From the NCBI GenBank assembly GCA_040905145.1, contig JBBDSC010000011.1, forward strand, positions 1 to 63,683: DNA of 63,683 nt. Reading direction: 5' to 3'. Shown one piece after another: positions 36,466-44,732 of the stretch. This DNA is from DATGMS01 sp040905145 (GTDB taxonomy: Bacteria > Bacteroidota > Bacteroidia > Cytophagales > Cyclobacteriaceae). Numbering within the stretch: the first letter of the stretch is position 1; every line of letters begins with the position of its first letter. The position numbers and the translations under genes were made by a program. Under the pieces are notes generated by a model. It had not been told where the DNA came from and did not search any database. It was given only the letters and a program-made list of their open reading frames with translations.

Positions 36466-37341
36466 CTATCTTTTAGTAGCCTTCCCTCCTATCAAACTGA
36501 AGTATTCCTGCCAACCCCCTAGAGTGATATGCCAGGTTACAATGGCTATGGCAGAGGATTCTTTTGGGCTAATGGTAAGGATTTTTTTCAGCAAAAATTT
36601 CAATCTCCGAAAGGTAAAATTTAAGAGATGAAAAAAAAATTTAAACTCATGGCCTACATATCTTCTGGAATAAACTCCCCCCAATAATCTTTGATATTTA
36701 TATGCGATATCACTCACCTTAAATCGCGAAGGATGTCTCACAATTACTTCAGGCGCATAGATTAATTTATATTTTTTGGAAATTTTACCCGAAAGTTCAG
36801 TATCCCCATTAGATTTCAACTTTGAATTAAAACCTCCAAATTCTTCCAAAACAGATTTGTAAGAAAACCAGTTGCCTGCACCACAAGTCCCTTCTTTTAC
36901 ATATGATTCAAAAGTAAAGCCTGTATATTTTTCATAAATTTCTGCAACAGAAAGCTTTTCTGGATTTTTATAAAATAGGGGGACATCTCCTGCTAAAATT
37001 CCAATATCTTTGTTTATATCCTTTTCCAAGTAAATTTTTGCATTACTTAACCAGTCAATATCTGGAATACAGTCTGAATCTGTTAAAGCCAAAACCTTTC
37101 CTTTTGCGAATTTAATTCCAGTATTTCTAGCGGCGTAAGATCCCGGATGAGATTCCTCCAATACCTTTAGGTTTAATTTATCAAAATAAATAGAATCCAA
37201 ATGAATATATTCATTCGGATCATTATTGACCACAATCACCTCATATTCATTTTTTGGAAAATCTTGATTTTCCAAAGCATCCAAACATATGACCAAGCGC
37301 TGAGTGTCTTGAAATGCAGGAATTATTATAGAATAATACAT
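36466..37341 (-). CDS. Glycosyltransferase family 2
   Basis: A 291-residue GT-A transferase: YYSIIIPAFQDTQRL at the N-terminus, EVIVVNNDP, and the metal-binding ALTDSDCIPD (DxD-like, about residues 91-100). It has an AARNTGIKFAKG block and a basic C-terminus with aromatic residues that may touch the membrane. Its stop is followed in the same frame by the decayed glycosyltransferase remnants. Sugar specificity is unknown. Confidence 0.85.
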   Translation of the reverse strand: MYYSIIIPAFQDTQRLVICLDALENQDFPKNEYEVIVVNNDPNEYIHLDSIYFDKLNLKVLEESHPGSYAARNTGIKFAKGKVLALTDSDCIPDIDWLSNAKIYLEKDINKDIGILAGDVPLFYKNPEKLSVAEIYEKYTGFTFESYVKEGTCGAGNWFSYKSVLEEFGGFNSKLKSNGDTELSGKISKKYKLIYAPEVIVRHPSRFKVSDIAYKYQRLLGGVYSRRYVGHEFKFFFHLLNFTFRRLKFLLKKILTISPKESSAIAIVTWHITLGGWQEYFSLIGGKATKR

Positions 37342-37476
37342 CCCTTAAGTAAGCTGATATTTTCTTTTAAACTATAATTCAGAGATCTAGAAATTTCGGT
37401 TTTTTAATCTAGAATAAGGACTGAAACTTTAAAATTGATCACTATGAAGAATATAACCAGTTCCACGCCAATATCA

Positions 37477-38403
37477 TCAAAAATTACGCCCATTAAAATA
37501 ATTTCCCAATTGCCAATAATTCCCTAATTTTAAATCCAATTCAAAAGGGGAAATTTTTGAATGACCAGCCCCCGGATAATGTGTCAGTTCCCCAAAAATA
37601 GGTCTATTATCTACTATATATATATCAACTCTTACAAAATCCAGATTAAAACAAAGAGATTCTACAAATTCAATAATTCTTCTGAGATTTTTAATTCCGT
37701 GGTATTTATTTCCATATGGATACTTAATATCCCCTTCAATAAATTTACCTTTTTGATCAAACAAAGACCTTCTCATCCATCCAAATCGATCAAAATCAAC
37801 CTGGAACATTCTAACTCTACCGTTAAAACAAAAAAACTTGTAGTCCTGTGGGATTTTTCCAATCTTATCCCGCAATAAAGGTTCAATTATTATCCTTTTA
37901 GGAATTTTACTATAAAACCATGCATGACTGGGATTCGAAATATCCTTCTTTAACAAAAACCTGCAGTGATGTAAAATTTGGGCTTTTGTAATTTTGACAT
38001 CCTTTGTTATCATCAAATTATTCCCTGAAAGATGACAGCCTTTAATGATATATTCTTCTGGAAATTGATCAAATGGAATTTTGACCGGATCATCACCTGC
38101 ATATAAGGTCGGGATAAGAAATTTTTCCGCTTTTTCATCTCCGAATTCTTTCCGAAAAAATTCTTTCACCTTATATTTATCACCGGTAATAAATAAAAGC
38201 GGATTTCTATCAAATAATTTTTTCATGATAACTTTTTCATTAAAAGTGACTGGTGCGTTCAATTTTAATGCATATCCGTTTTTTTTATAAAAATTTTTTC
38301 TTTCGTAATAGAAACCCAAGGATTTATCCAATTTCGGAAAGATCCAGGAATTAAGAATGGCAATTTTTGCTTTGAGAAGAAAATGCATCAGCTTGTTTAT
38401 CAT
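37477..38403 (-). CDS. TupA-like ATP-grasp protein
   Basis: A protein of about 308 residues resembling the TupA-like ATP-grasp family found in surface polysaccharide clusters. Visible are FNEKVIMKKLFDRNPLL and DKYKVKEFFRKEFG near the start, YIIKGCHLSGNNLMI (nucleotide-binding lysine region), RIIIEPLLRDKIG, and DFVRVDIYIVDNRPIFGELT near the C-terminus with the D and E expected for metal binding. I chose the ATG at 38403, because the longer frame to 38487 would overlap the ABC transporter gene by over 60 bases. Members are thought to attach amino acids or phosphate-like groups to polysaccharides; the reaction here is unknown. Confidence 0.82.
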   Translation of the reverse strand: MINKLMHFLLKAKIAILNSWIFPKLDKSLGFYYERKNFYKKNGYALKLNAPVTFNEKVIMKKLFDRNPLLFITGDKYKVKEFFRKEFGDEKAEKFLIPTLYAGDDPVKIPFDQFPEEYIIKGCHLSGNNLMITKDVKITKAQILHHCRFLLKKDISNPSHAWFYSKIPKRIIIEPLLRDKIGKIPQDYKFFCFNGRVRMFQVDFDRFGWMRRSLFDQKGKFIEGDIKYPYGNKYHGIKNLRRIIEFVESLCFNLDFVRVDIYIVDNRPIFGELTHYPGAGHSKISPFELDLKLGNYWQLGNYFNGRNF

Positions 38404-38425
38404 TTTATGTACTAATAATATTTTC

Positions 38426-40213
38426 TTAAAACTCCTGCAACTCCACCATCTTCTTAAATGAAGGAGAACCGTGGACCATTTCCTCAAAGGTGCCCATTTG
38501 CTCTATCCTTCCGTCTTTTAACAGAACAATCCGGTCGGCGTTTTTTACCGTGGAAAGCCGATGGGCAATGAGCACAATGGTATATTGGCCTTTAAGTGCC
38601 TCTATGTTTTCCTGAATGGATCTTTCGGTTTCGGAATCCAATGAGGAAGTGGCCTCGTCCATCAGCAAAAAATCCACCTCCTTATAAAGTTCCCTAGCAA
38701 TGGATAGCCGCTGTTTTTGACCCCCACTGACCATAATCCCACTGTTTCCCAGTGGGGACTGCTCCTGTTTGGGCAGCCCCACCACAAAATCATACACGGC
38801 TGCCTTTCGCATAGCCTCAAAAAACCTCGCCTTGTTTTCCGGGGTAGGACTGTCCCAGAAGGTGACATTGTTAAAAATACTGTCACTGAAGATCACCGGC
38901 TCCTGGGTGATATAGCCTATGCGCCTCTGGAAAGTTCTCCTGTCGATTTCTTTTATGGATTGCCCATCGATCCGGATCTCCCCCCGGTCCGGCAAGGACA
39001 GGCCTGCCATCAGGTTCATCAAACTGGTTTTTCCCGATCCGCTTTCCCCTACCAGGGCCAGGGTTTGGTTTTTAGTAAGGGTAAAAGAGATATTATCCAG
39101 TATCTGCCTATCCCCATAATCGAAACTTACCTTTTCAAAAACCAATGAATTTTTAAATTCATGTACAGGATCTTTTCCCTGTACTTCTTTTCCGGCCTTC
39201 AGCTCCGCCATAAATTCACCCATATTCTCCAGGGACCCATGATTGGCCAAGAAACCGTTCCAGTAATTCTGCATACTCATCAAATAAGTCAATGCCCTAT
39301 AAAAAAACAGCAAACTTAAAATGATCAAACTGAGGCTTCCCCCAAAGAACTCCACTTCAACCAAAATCACCGCTACCATTATCACCATGATGATCGGCTC
39401 CCGAATCGCATTGAGAAGAGCATTCAAAACACCTATTTTTCTATGGCGGTACTCCATTTCCTGGATTTTTGACTTAAGTTTCCTCCCGTATCCCTCCATC
39501 AATCCAGTGGCTTTCAAATATTTAAAGAAGGCTACTTTTTGGATCAGCAGCCCCTGAAAGCCATGACCGCTCCGGGTAAGTTTTCTGGACAAGCTTTTGG
39601 TCTTTTTATAAATACTGGAATAAATAAAATTGGTCAACGCTCCCCCCCCTACTACCAACAGGGTAAACGGGGCATTGACAGACAGGGCCAATAAAATATA
39701 AACCAATACCATACACGCCCCCTGCATGGCATTGAAATAAGAATTATAAGCCCCCAGCACCCGCTCCACTTCCCCGCTTATGGTGTTCTGTATCTTGCCC
39801 GAATCTGCCATCACAAAGGATTTGTAGCTGTAATCGGCCAACAGGTCAACATTGGCAAACCTCAACCTTTTAATAAAATACCTTTGTAAAAAAATCCGGT
39901 AATAACCTTCCATAAATTTGACCAGGCCTTTCAATAAAAAGAATCCCACCATTACCAAAAGTACTGTAGAAATGGTGAGCGGTATATCCAGCCGCTCCAT
40001 CCCTGTGACCAAAAAATCCAGATTCCCCAACCCCTCTCCCTTGCCCTCCCCCCCATCGATCATCTGTAAAAGAGGCAAGAACATGGCCAGTCCCAAACCA
40101 TCCAACACACCTACCGCTATACTTAACGCAAAAGCCACAAAAATTTTGCTTCTAAGGTGTGCATAGAAATAGGAAAAGTAGGTAAAGTATTTTTTAATGA
40201 AAGCTTTTAGCAT
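38426..40213 (-). CDS. ABC transporter, fused permease and ATPase (MsbA/flippase type)
   Basis: A 595-residue half-transporter. About six transmembrane segments occupy residues 20-320, and the nucleotide-binding domain follows with Walker A GESGSGKTSLMN, the Q-loop YITQEPVIF, signature VSGGQKQRLSIAREL, Walker B FLLMDEATSSLD and H-loop LIAHRLS. In a glycosyltransferase cluster it is probably the flippase for lipid-linked oligosaccharide, analogous to PglK or MsbA (inference). The repeat and DUF559 cassette lies directly upstream, separating it from the FemAB-like gene. Confidence 0.9.
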   Translation of the reverse strand: MLKAFIKKYFTYFSYFYAHLRSKIFVAFALSIAVGVLDGLGLAMFLPLLQMIDGGEGKGEGLGNLDFLVTGMERLDIPLTISTVLLVMVGFFLLKGLVKFMEGYYRIFLQRYFIKRLRFANVDLLADYSYKSFVMADSGKIQNTISGEVERVLGAYNSYFNAMQGACMVLVYILLALSVNAPFTLLVVGGGALTNFIYSSIYKKTKSLSRKLTRSGHGFQGLLIQKVAFFKYLKATGLMEGYGRKLKSKIQEMEYRHRKIGVLNALLNAIREPIIMVIMVAVILVEVEFFGGSLSLIILSLLFFYRALTYLMSMQNYWNGFLANHGSLENMGEFMAELKAGKEVQGKDPVHEFKNSLVFEKVSFDYGDRQILDNISFTLTKNQTLALVGESGSGKTSLMNLMAGLSLPDRGEIRIDGQSIKEIDRRTFQRRIGYITQEPVIFSDSIFNNVTFWDSPTPENKARFFEAMRKAAVYDFVVGLPKQEQSPLGNSGIMVSGGQKQRLSIARELYKEVDFLLMDEATSSLDSETERSIQENIEALKGQYTIVLIAHRLSTVKNADRIVLLKDGRIEQMGTFEEMVHGSPSFKKMVELQEF

Positions 40214-40247
40214 TTGGATAGACTTATGTTTTTTCTGGTGTAAAGCT

Positions 40248-40360
40248 ACCCCTCCCCAACCCTCCCCTTGAAGGGAGGGCGTTCGGTTGCATCATTAGTT
40301 AATAGTTCTACCTTTCAGAGACGCTTCTGAAAGTCCCCCTAAAGGGGGATTTAGGGGGTA
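40248..40360 (-). repeat. Triple-hairpin repeat unit A
   Basis: About 113 bases with three consecutive inverted repeats: CCCTCCC/GGGAGGG, CTTTCAGA/TCTGAAAG with a six-base loop, and CCCCCTAAA/TTTAGGGGG. The next unit starts 142 bases later. The linker between them (ending CCAAGCCCGTTTTC) also resembles the flank of unit C, so the full period is about 142 bases. Orientation of the element is arbitrary. Confidence 0.85.
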
Positions 40361-40389
40361 AAGACCGTTCGGGAACCAAGCCCGTTTTC

Positions 40390-40503
40390 ACCCCTCCCCA
40401 ACCCTCCCCTTGAAGGGAGGGTGTCCGATTGCATCATTAGTTAATAGTTCTACCTTTCAGAGACGCTTCTGAAAGTCCCACCTAAAGGGGATTTAGGGGG
40501 GTA
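40390..40503 (-). repeat. Triple-hairpin repeat unit B
   Basis: Second tandem unit, nearly identical to unit A including the TTGCATCATTAGTTAATAGT section between hairpins. Its last bases encode the end of the DUF559 protein: the stop codon and final prolines are read from the TTAGGGGGG end. Confidence 0.85.
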
Positions 40504-40879
40504 AAAACTGCTTTATCCTTTCATTGATGGTTAATAAAACTTGCTCAAGATCAGAAGAAACTTGTTTATTGCTGAACCTTAATACTTGTAAGCCGAATTC
40601 TTCCAACTCAAAAGATCTGTTTTCATCGTATTCTATAGCATCTTTCCCTCTATGAATTTCACCGTCTACTTCTATTACCAATTTAAACTGATGGCAATAA
40701 AAATCCACTATATACTTGCTAATGGGGTGTTGTCGGCGAAATTTACTACCGGTAATATTCCTGATTTTTAATCTCTCCCATAAGACTTTTTCACAGTAAG
40801 TCATGTTTTTTCTTAATTCCCGTGCCCTTCTCTGAATTTCGGGAGAAGCGCCATAAAAAAGATTTTCTTGGTAGGTCAT
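40493..40879 (-). CDS. DUF559 (Vsr-like endonuclease fold) protein inside a repeat array
   Basis: About 128 residues from the ATG at 40879 (a longer frame begins in the repeat at 40927). It matches the DUF559 family, related in fold to the very-short-patch repair and PD-(D/E)xK endonucleases. Visible are ELRKNMTYCEKVLWERLK, the RRQHPISKYIVDFYC block with a conserved aspartate, LVIEVDGEIHRGK with the ExD pair and histidine, and a C-terminal GLQVLRFSNKQV. The gene occupies the linker position between repeat units B and C and uses the repeat for its stop codon. It has nothing evident to do with polysaccharide synthesis and interrupts that cluster. Activity is predicted, not shown. Confidence 0.88.
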   Translation of the reverse strand: MTYQENLFYGASPEIQRRARELRKNMTYCEKVLWERLKIRNITGSKFRRQHPISKYIVDFYCHQFKLVIEVDGEIHRGKDAIEYDENRSFELEEFGLQVLRFSNKQVSSDLEQVLLTINERIKQFLPP

Positions 40880-40915
40880 TTTTATTCCTCTGGTTTTAGT
40901 CCAAAGCCCGTTCTT

Positions 40916-41031
40916 ACCCCTCCCCAACCCTCCCCTGTAAGGGAGGGCGTTCGGTTTCGTTATTAGTAAATAATTCTACCTTTCAGAGACGCACCTGAAA
41001 GTCCCACCTAAAGGGGGGATTTAGGGGGGTA
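40916..41031 (-). repeat. Triple-hairpin repeat unit C
   Basis: Third unit in the same orientation, upstream of the DUF559 gene. It is slightly diverged: the first hairpin loop is TGTAA-like, the middle hairpin is CTTTCAG/CTGAAAG with a longer loop, and the final one has a six-G arm. The preceding CCAAAGCCCGTTCTT matches the linker before unit B. Confidence 0.85.
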
Positions 41032-41074
41032 AAAAACGTTCTGGTCAATCATATTTATATATAGAAGGCAAAAC

Positions 41075-42052
41075 CTACTTTCTAAACACCCCATCTATCA
41101 AATGATAATTTTTGGGATCAATGCTATAAAACTGGTGAACGTAGGGTTGGGCTCCAAAGCTTTCTTTCCACTCCATCAAACCCTTATTGATAAACCGGCC
41201 CTGGCTTTCATTGACGGTGCCAAAGTCAAAATAAACCTTGTGTGAAAATATCTTTTGCACTAAATAGTCCATCAACAGGTCCAGAGCACTTAGTGCCTTC
41301 CCCCGGTTGGTGGCGGATATATACTGGGTATGGGCCGTGGTTGGGGTGTCGAAAATAGTGGTGCCGGCAATTATTTTCTCTTTTTCGAGCACTTCAAATT
41401 GTCTGATAAAAGGAGCATTGTTGTTAGCCAAAGACTGGATTTCTTCCAAGGTATGTACTGGTCTTACCTGATGCTTTTCCCATAAGTTTGGGCAAAGTAC
41501 TTCCTGCCAAAAAGGCCGGAAATCAGTCACTTCCCTGATCATCAGCCCATTTTTTCTTGCTCTATTAATGCCCCACCTTCTCCCTTTCGAATAGTGCCTT
41601 TGGGGAACAGGGAGGGGAATGGCAAAAGTCAGTTCAGTTCTATGTGGTGTGGCTCCTAAGATAAACATGCAATAAGATGCCCATTCCAAGCTGGATTTTC
41701 CATAAAATGAAGGTACTTCTTTGATATGGATAACGGATATCCCTCTTATAGCATAATACCTAAGAACTTCCCTAAAAAAGAAAAGAATATCCTCCATAGA
41801 TAAGGAAGAGGAAAGGATCAGCCCCCCATAAGTCAAACCCTGGTGGGAATGGATCTGGTCACCCTCTCTATTGGCAGGAAAGATTCCTACAGGCTTATCC
41901 TTCTTATAAAGCAGCAGGGAGGCATCCTGAAACCTGTCCCGATGGTATTCCATAAAGCTTCTGGCGTGCATAAAGGTCCCGTTTACGGCACTTTCCAAAA
42001 CCAGCTCCCAGTCCGGCAAGCGGGAGGCTAAATAAGGTTTTATGTTGAACAT
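41075..42052 (-). CDS. GNAT/FemAB-like acyltransferase
   Basis: A 325-residue protein with the two-lobed FemAB/Acetyltransf_6 type layout. An N-terminal half has NGTFMHARSFMEYH and a GLTYGGLIL segment; a C-terminal half has GRRWGINRARKNGLMIRE, then IAGTTIFDTPTTAHTQY and a YFDFGTVNESQGRFINKGL block, characteristic of proteins that transfer an acyl or aminoacyl group in cell-surface polysaccharide or peptidoglycan synthesis. It starts 3 bases before the aminotransferase remnant ends. The group transferred is unknown; an amino sugar would be the natural acceptor in view of the WecE/WecD remnants upstream. Confidence 0.8.
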   Translation of the reverse strand: MFNIKPYLASRLPDWELVLESAVNGTFMHARSFMEYHRDRFQDASLLLYKKDKPVGIFPANREGDQIHSHQGLTYGGLILSSSLSMEDILFFFREVLRYYAIRGISVIHIKEVPSFYGKSSLEWASYCMFILGATPHRTELTFAIPLPVPQRHYSKGRRWGINRARKNGLMIREVTDFRPFWQEVLCPNLWEKHQVRPVHTLEEIQSLANNNAPFIRQFEVLEKEKIIAGTTIFDTPTTAHTQYISATNRGKALSALDLLMDYLVQKIFSHKVYFDFGTVNESQGRFINKGLMEWKESFGAQPYVHQFYSIDPKNYHLIDGVFRK

Positions 42053-42055
42053 TTC

Positions 42056-42430
42056 CTAAACTCCGAGTTCATAAGCCCCTTCCGGGATCAAACCCGTTAC
42101 CAATTTATAAATAATATTTTCCTTAGGATCTTTTGGAATCTGCAGACCTGTTGTCCCCGTTCCAAAAATTGAAGCAAACCGCTGTAAATATCCCTCCAAA
42201 TTTCCTTTCTTCTCTGCTGTATGCGGTCCAGATTTTCCAGTTGGGCAAAAAGAAAGGCGGCAGTAATCTCCGAGGGTAAAAAGGAAGAACCTATATCGAT
42301 CCCAGTTGTAAAGGTTTACTTTCCCTCTTGAAAAAGCGGCAGGGTTGGTCCCCTTTTCCCAGATAATCTCGGCCCTTTCGGCAAATTGGGGATCATTCAC
42401 CACTAACATGCCCCCTTCCCCGCATTGGAT
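42056..42430 (-). pseudogene. WecE-like sugar aminotransferase fragment
   Basis: A piece of a DegT/DnrJ/EryC1-type aminotransferase resembling dTDP-4-amino-4,6-dideoxygalactose transaminase. It begins abruptly at IQCGEGGMLVVNDPQFAERA (42430), runs through EIIWEKGTNPAAFSRGKV, then changes frame near 42302. The correct continuation (IDIGSSFLPSEITAAFLFAQ) is in another frame, consistent with one extra G in a G-run. The PLP lysine region and the whole N-terminal half are absent, and the last third does not match the family. Not functional. Confidence 0.75.
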
Positions 42431-42432
42431 TC

Positions 42433-42650
42433 GTCCATGCCCGGGTGATCTGTCCTGCTGTCCACAAAAGCCAACCTGAAGCGCGTTCTTTGTGGGCTAA
42501 AAGCTTTAGTGCCCTCACTAATTTTGAAGCTATGCGAAAATGAATATACTCCTGAATTCCTTCAACTAAAGGATCCAAAATACAGCAACTTAAATAAATA
42601 AATACCTCCGCTGGACACATGAAGGCCAAAAACAAAAAGCAAGATAAAAA
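42433..42650 (-). other. Unassigned sequence beside the gap
   Basis: Between the aminotransferase fragment and the gap one minus-strand frame is open across EGIQEYIHFRIASKLVRALK, preceded by a hydrophobic stretch that runs into the N run. It is not part of WecE and I do not recognise it. It may be the remnant of another cluster gene joined to the aminotransferase fragment. Confidence 0.35.
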
Positions 42651-42750
42651 NNNNNNNNNNNNNNNNNNNNNNNNNNNNNNNNNNNNNNNNNNNNNNNNNN
42701 NNNNNNNNNNNNNNNNNNNNNNNNNNNNNNNNNNNNNNNNNNNNNNNNNN
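42651..42750. other. Assembly gap (100 N)
   Basis: Exactly 100 N, a conventional scaffold gap. It interrupts a polytopic membrane protein gene in the most damaged part of the polysaccharide cluster. Repeats or collapsed copies may have caused the break. Confidence 0.99.
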
Positions 42751-43255
42751 TATGCCAAATTGTAGGAGTAAATTTCCCCAAATATAGTTTGGACCCATCA
42801 ATTCCAGCCACATAAATTGGAAAGAAAAACAGTAGGCTGAATATCAATAAAGAAATCACCAATCCAGGAAAGGGTTTTCCTTTTAGCTGATTAATTAAAT
42901 ATTGATTGGCAATGCTGAATTTCCATACCACCGCAATACTTAGAATCAATACAGTATTGATCATGTAATTGGTATCCATGAACAGCTGCATAAGATAGAG
43001 TGCGAAATAATACAAGGGAGGCACTGGAAATGCCTCAACTTGTAAATGCTTTTCCAATATAGCAATATGAGCATCCAAATCAGTATGGTACCCTTTTACT
43101 AAAATAATGGAGAAAATAACCATTGCAACCGCAAAAGTTAGAACCTGGAAAAAAATAAAGATTTGCGGAGCACAATTAAAAGCCGTGGAATTCTGGTATT
43201 TCTTATTTTTAATGGCTCTCAATTTCCTCTTAATAATCCCACCAATGATACACAC
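42751..43255 (-). CDS. Polytopic membrane protein, N-terminal part (gap-truncated)
   Basis: About 168 residues before the gap. After a basic N-terminus comes a transmembrane segment (about 32-52), a periplasm-like loop with GYHTDLDAHIAILEKHL, and at least three more hydrophobic segments. The aspartate-rich loop after the first membrane segment followed by PPLYYFALYL resembles GT-C type glycosyltransferases, but this is a weak impression. The start is a GTG at 43255 and overlaps the acetyltransferase fragment. The rest is lost in the gap. Confidence 0.5.
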
Positions 43256-43457
43256 TTATCTCCTCATCCACCACAAATCCAGCATTCAGGTACAAGGAAA
43301 CAGCTCTATGGTTCACTCTTTGCGTTGAAATGGTAAGGGATTTAACCCCCTGCCGTCCAGCCAATGAGCAAATTGCTTGAATAAGTTGTTTCCCTATGCC
43401 CAAACCTCTGAATTCCATAGAAACCGCCAGTAAGCCAACATTAGCTGAATCTTTCAA
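43230..43457 (-). pseudogene. WecD-like GNAT acetyltransferase, C-terminal fragment
   Basis: Seventy-five codons give the C-terminal half of a GNAT enzyme: GLLAVSMEFRGLGIGKQLIQ with the acetyl-CoA-binding R/G-x-x-G motif, then TISTQRVNHRAVSLYLNAGF and a YHWW end like TDP-fucosamine acetyltransferase. Family members are two to three times longer. The fragment continues in the same frame directly after the stop of the preceding GT2 gene, with only a TTG as start. This shows that the N-terminal half was deleted when the two genes were joined. Confidence 0.7.
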
Positions 43458-44387
43458 TCATACCATTTTTTCAACAATATAAATGGGACGGTTTTTGACA
43501 CCTTCAAAGGTTTTGCCCACATATAAACCAACCATTCCCAAGGTAATTAAAATAAATCCTGTCAATACCCAAATAGAAATGATCAAACTGGCATAACCTG
43601 CAACTATGATTTCATTTCCGAAATATTTAAAAAGCGTATAAAAGGCAAATAAAAAACCAGTAATGGCCACCATGGCTCCCAATTTTACAGTGAGCCTTAA
43701 GGGCTTGTCAGAATAAGCCAGCATGATATCCAGACCCAAGTTAAAGAGTCGCTTAAAATCATAATTGGATCCTCCTTCTCTTCGGGCGGCATGCTCCACT
43801 TCCAAGGTCGTTTGGTTAAAGCCTACCCACTTCACCATCGTAGGAAAATAGCGGATGCTTTCGCGCATTTTAACGATTTCCTGAATTACCTTTTGATGAT
43901 AAATTCCAAAATTGGCTACCGTCTCATCCTGTTGGGATCCCGTGAGATAAGAAAGGGTCCTGTAGAATATTTTAGAGCCTGTTCTTTTAAAAAATCCATC
44001 CTTTCTTCTTATTCTTCTGGCCAACACCACATCATAGCCGAGTTGGGCGGTGTCCCAAAGATTTCTAATTTCCTCGGGTCGGTCCTGCAGGTCACAATCC
44101 ATCACAACAATCCATTCTCCACCTGCTTGGTCCAGTCCAGCAGTAATGGCATAATGTTGCCCAAAATTCCTGCTTAGTTTGATCCCTTTCAGATAGTGCT
44201 TTTTTTGGGCCAGCCCTTCAATTACCTTCCAGGAATTGTCAGGACTGTCATCATCTACCAAAATAACTTCAAAATTATCGGTAATTGTTTTGACCGCTTT
44301 TTCAATCCTCTCCACCAGTTCTTCCAAAAACTTTTTTGCCTGATAAACGGGTGTGACTATGGAGATAAGTGGTTGGGACTTGGTCAT
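43458..44387 (-). CDS. Polyprenyl-phosphate glycosyltransferase (GT2, DPM1/GtrB-like)
   Basis: A 309-residue GT2 enzyme: LISIVTPVYQAKKFLEEL, VILVDDDSPDNSW and the DCDLQDRPEE metal site (about residues 98-107). It has a RDG-like FFKRTGSKIFYR segment and two C-terminal transmembrane helices (about 235-255 and 265-290). This is the layout of enzymes that load a sugar on undecaprenyl phosphate (GtrB, ArnC type) at the inner membrane. It is the first intact gene of the polysaccharide cluster. Confidence 0.88.
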   Translation of the reverse strand: MTKSQPLISIVTPVYQAKKFLEELVERIEKAVKTITDNFEVILVDDDSPDNSWKVIEGLAQKKHYLKGIKLSRNFGQHYAITAGLDQAGGEWIVVMDCDLQDRPEEIRNLWDTAQLGYDVVLARRIRRKDGFFKRTGSKIFYRTLSYLTGSQQDETVANFGIYHQKVIQEIVKMRESIRYFPTMVKWVGFNQTTLEVEHAARREGGSNYDFKRLFNLGLDIMLAYSDKPLRLTVKLGAMVAITGFLFAFYTLFKYFGNEIIVAGYASLIISIWVLTGFILITLGMVGLYVGKTFEGVKNRPIYIVEKMV

Positions 44388-44538
44388 GCTGTTTTCATTA
44401 CTGAATTATTTTCTAAAGTTGAAGGGCCGATTGATTTATTCTACGCTACCCAACATCAAGGATCACATTCCCAAAGCTTCGCCCCGTCAGCCACGAAAAA
44501 TTGCTTAGCGGGAGAGCTTCCTTTGATGAGCAACAAAT

Positions 44539-44637
44539 TTACCCGATGGTTTTGGAATTGCAATACTTCACCTTACAATAGTAGATCAGCAGCGTGATAA
44601 CCCCTACCACTGTCAGACCTCCTTTAATTTTGTTCAT
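44539..44637 (-). CDS. Possible short hydrophobic ORF or truncated gene
   Basis: Thirty-two codons starting MNKIKGGLTVVGVITLLIYY, 23 bases after a predicted transcription start. The sequence is a basic start plus one hydrophobic segment and could be a membrane anchor whose gene has been truncated, a leader peptide or chance. I do not recognise it. The remaining bases to the GT2 gene (44388-44538) contain no open frame of note. Confidence 0.25.
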   Translation of the reverse strand: MNKIKGGLTVVGVITLLIYYCKVKYCNSKTIG

Positions 44638-44665
44638 ATAGATGGGTAAACCTTTATCAAAAAGC

Positions 44666-44698
44666 CAAAGTTAAGTAGGATAGCCCTACCATCCCAAA
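44666..44698 (-). promoter_or_regulatory. Promoter of the polysaccharide cluster
   Basis: On the minus strand TTTG (44698-44695) and TAACTTTG (44673-44666) are 21 bases apart, a full match to the Bacteroidetes promoter. Transcription would start near 44660, about 270 bases upstream of the first intact glycosyltransferase gene, leaving a long leader. Confidence 0.5.
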
Positions 44699-44732
44699 TT
44701 GTTTGATAGATGGATTAGCCCTTTTGTTATGT

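Noticed and set aside
40248..41031. CRISPR array
   Set aside because: The units are over 110 bases, have internal hairpins and are spaced by a similar linker or by a gene, with no short unique spacers and no cas genes.
40248..41031. Insertion sequence with DUF559 as transposase
   Set aside because: No DDE or HUH transposase motifs, no inverted terminal repeats at the ends of the array (all units are in the same orientation), and no target-site duplication that I can see.
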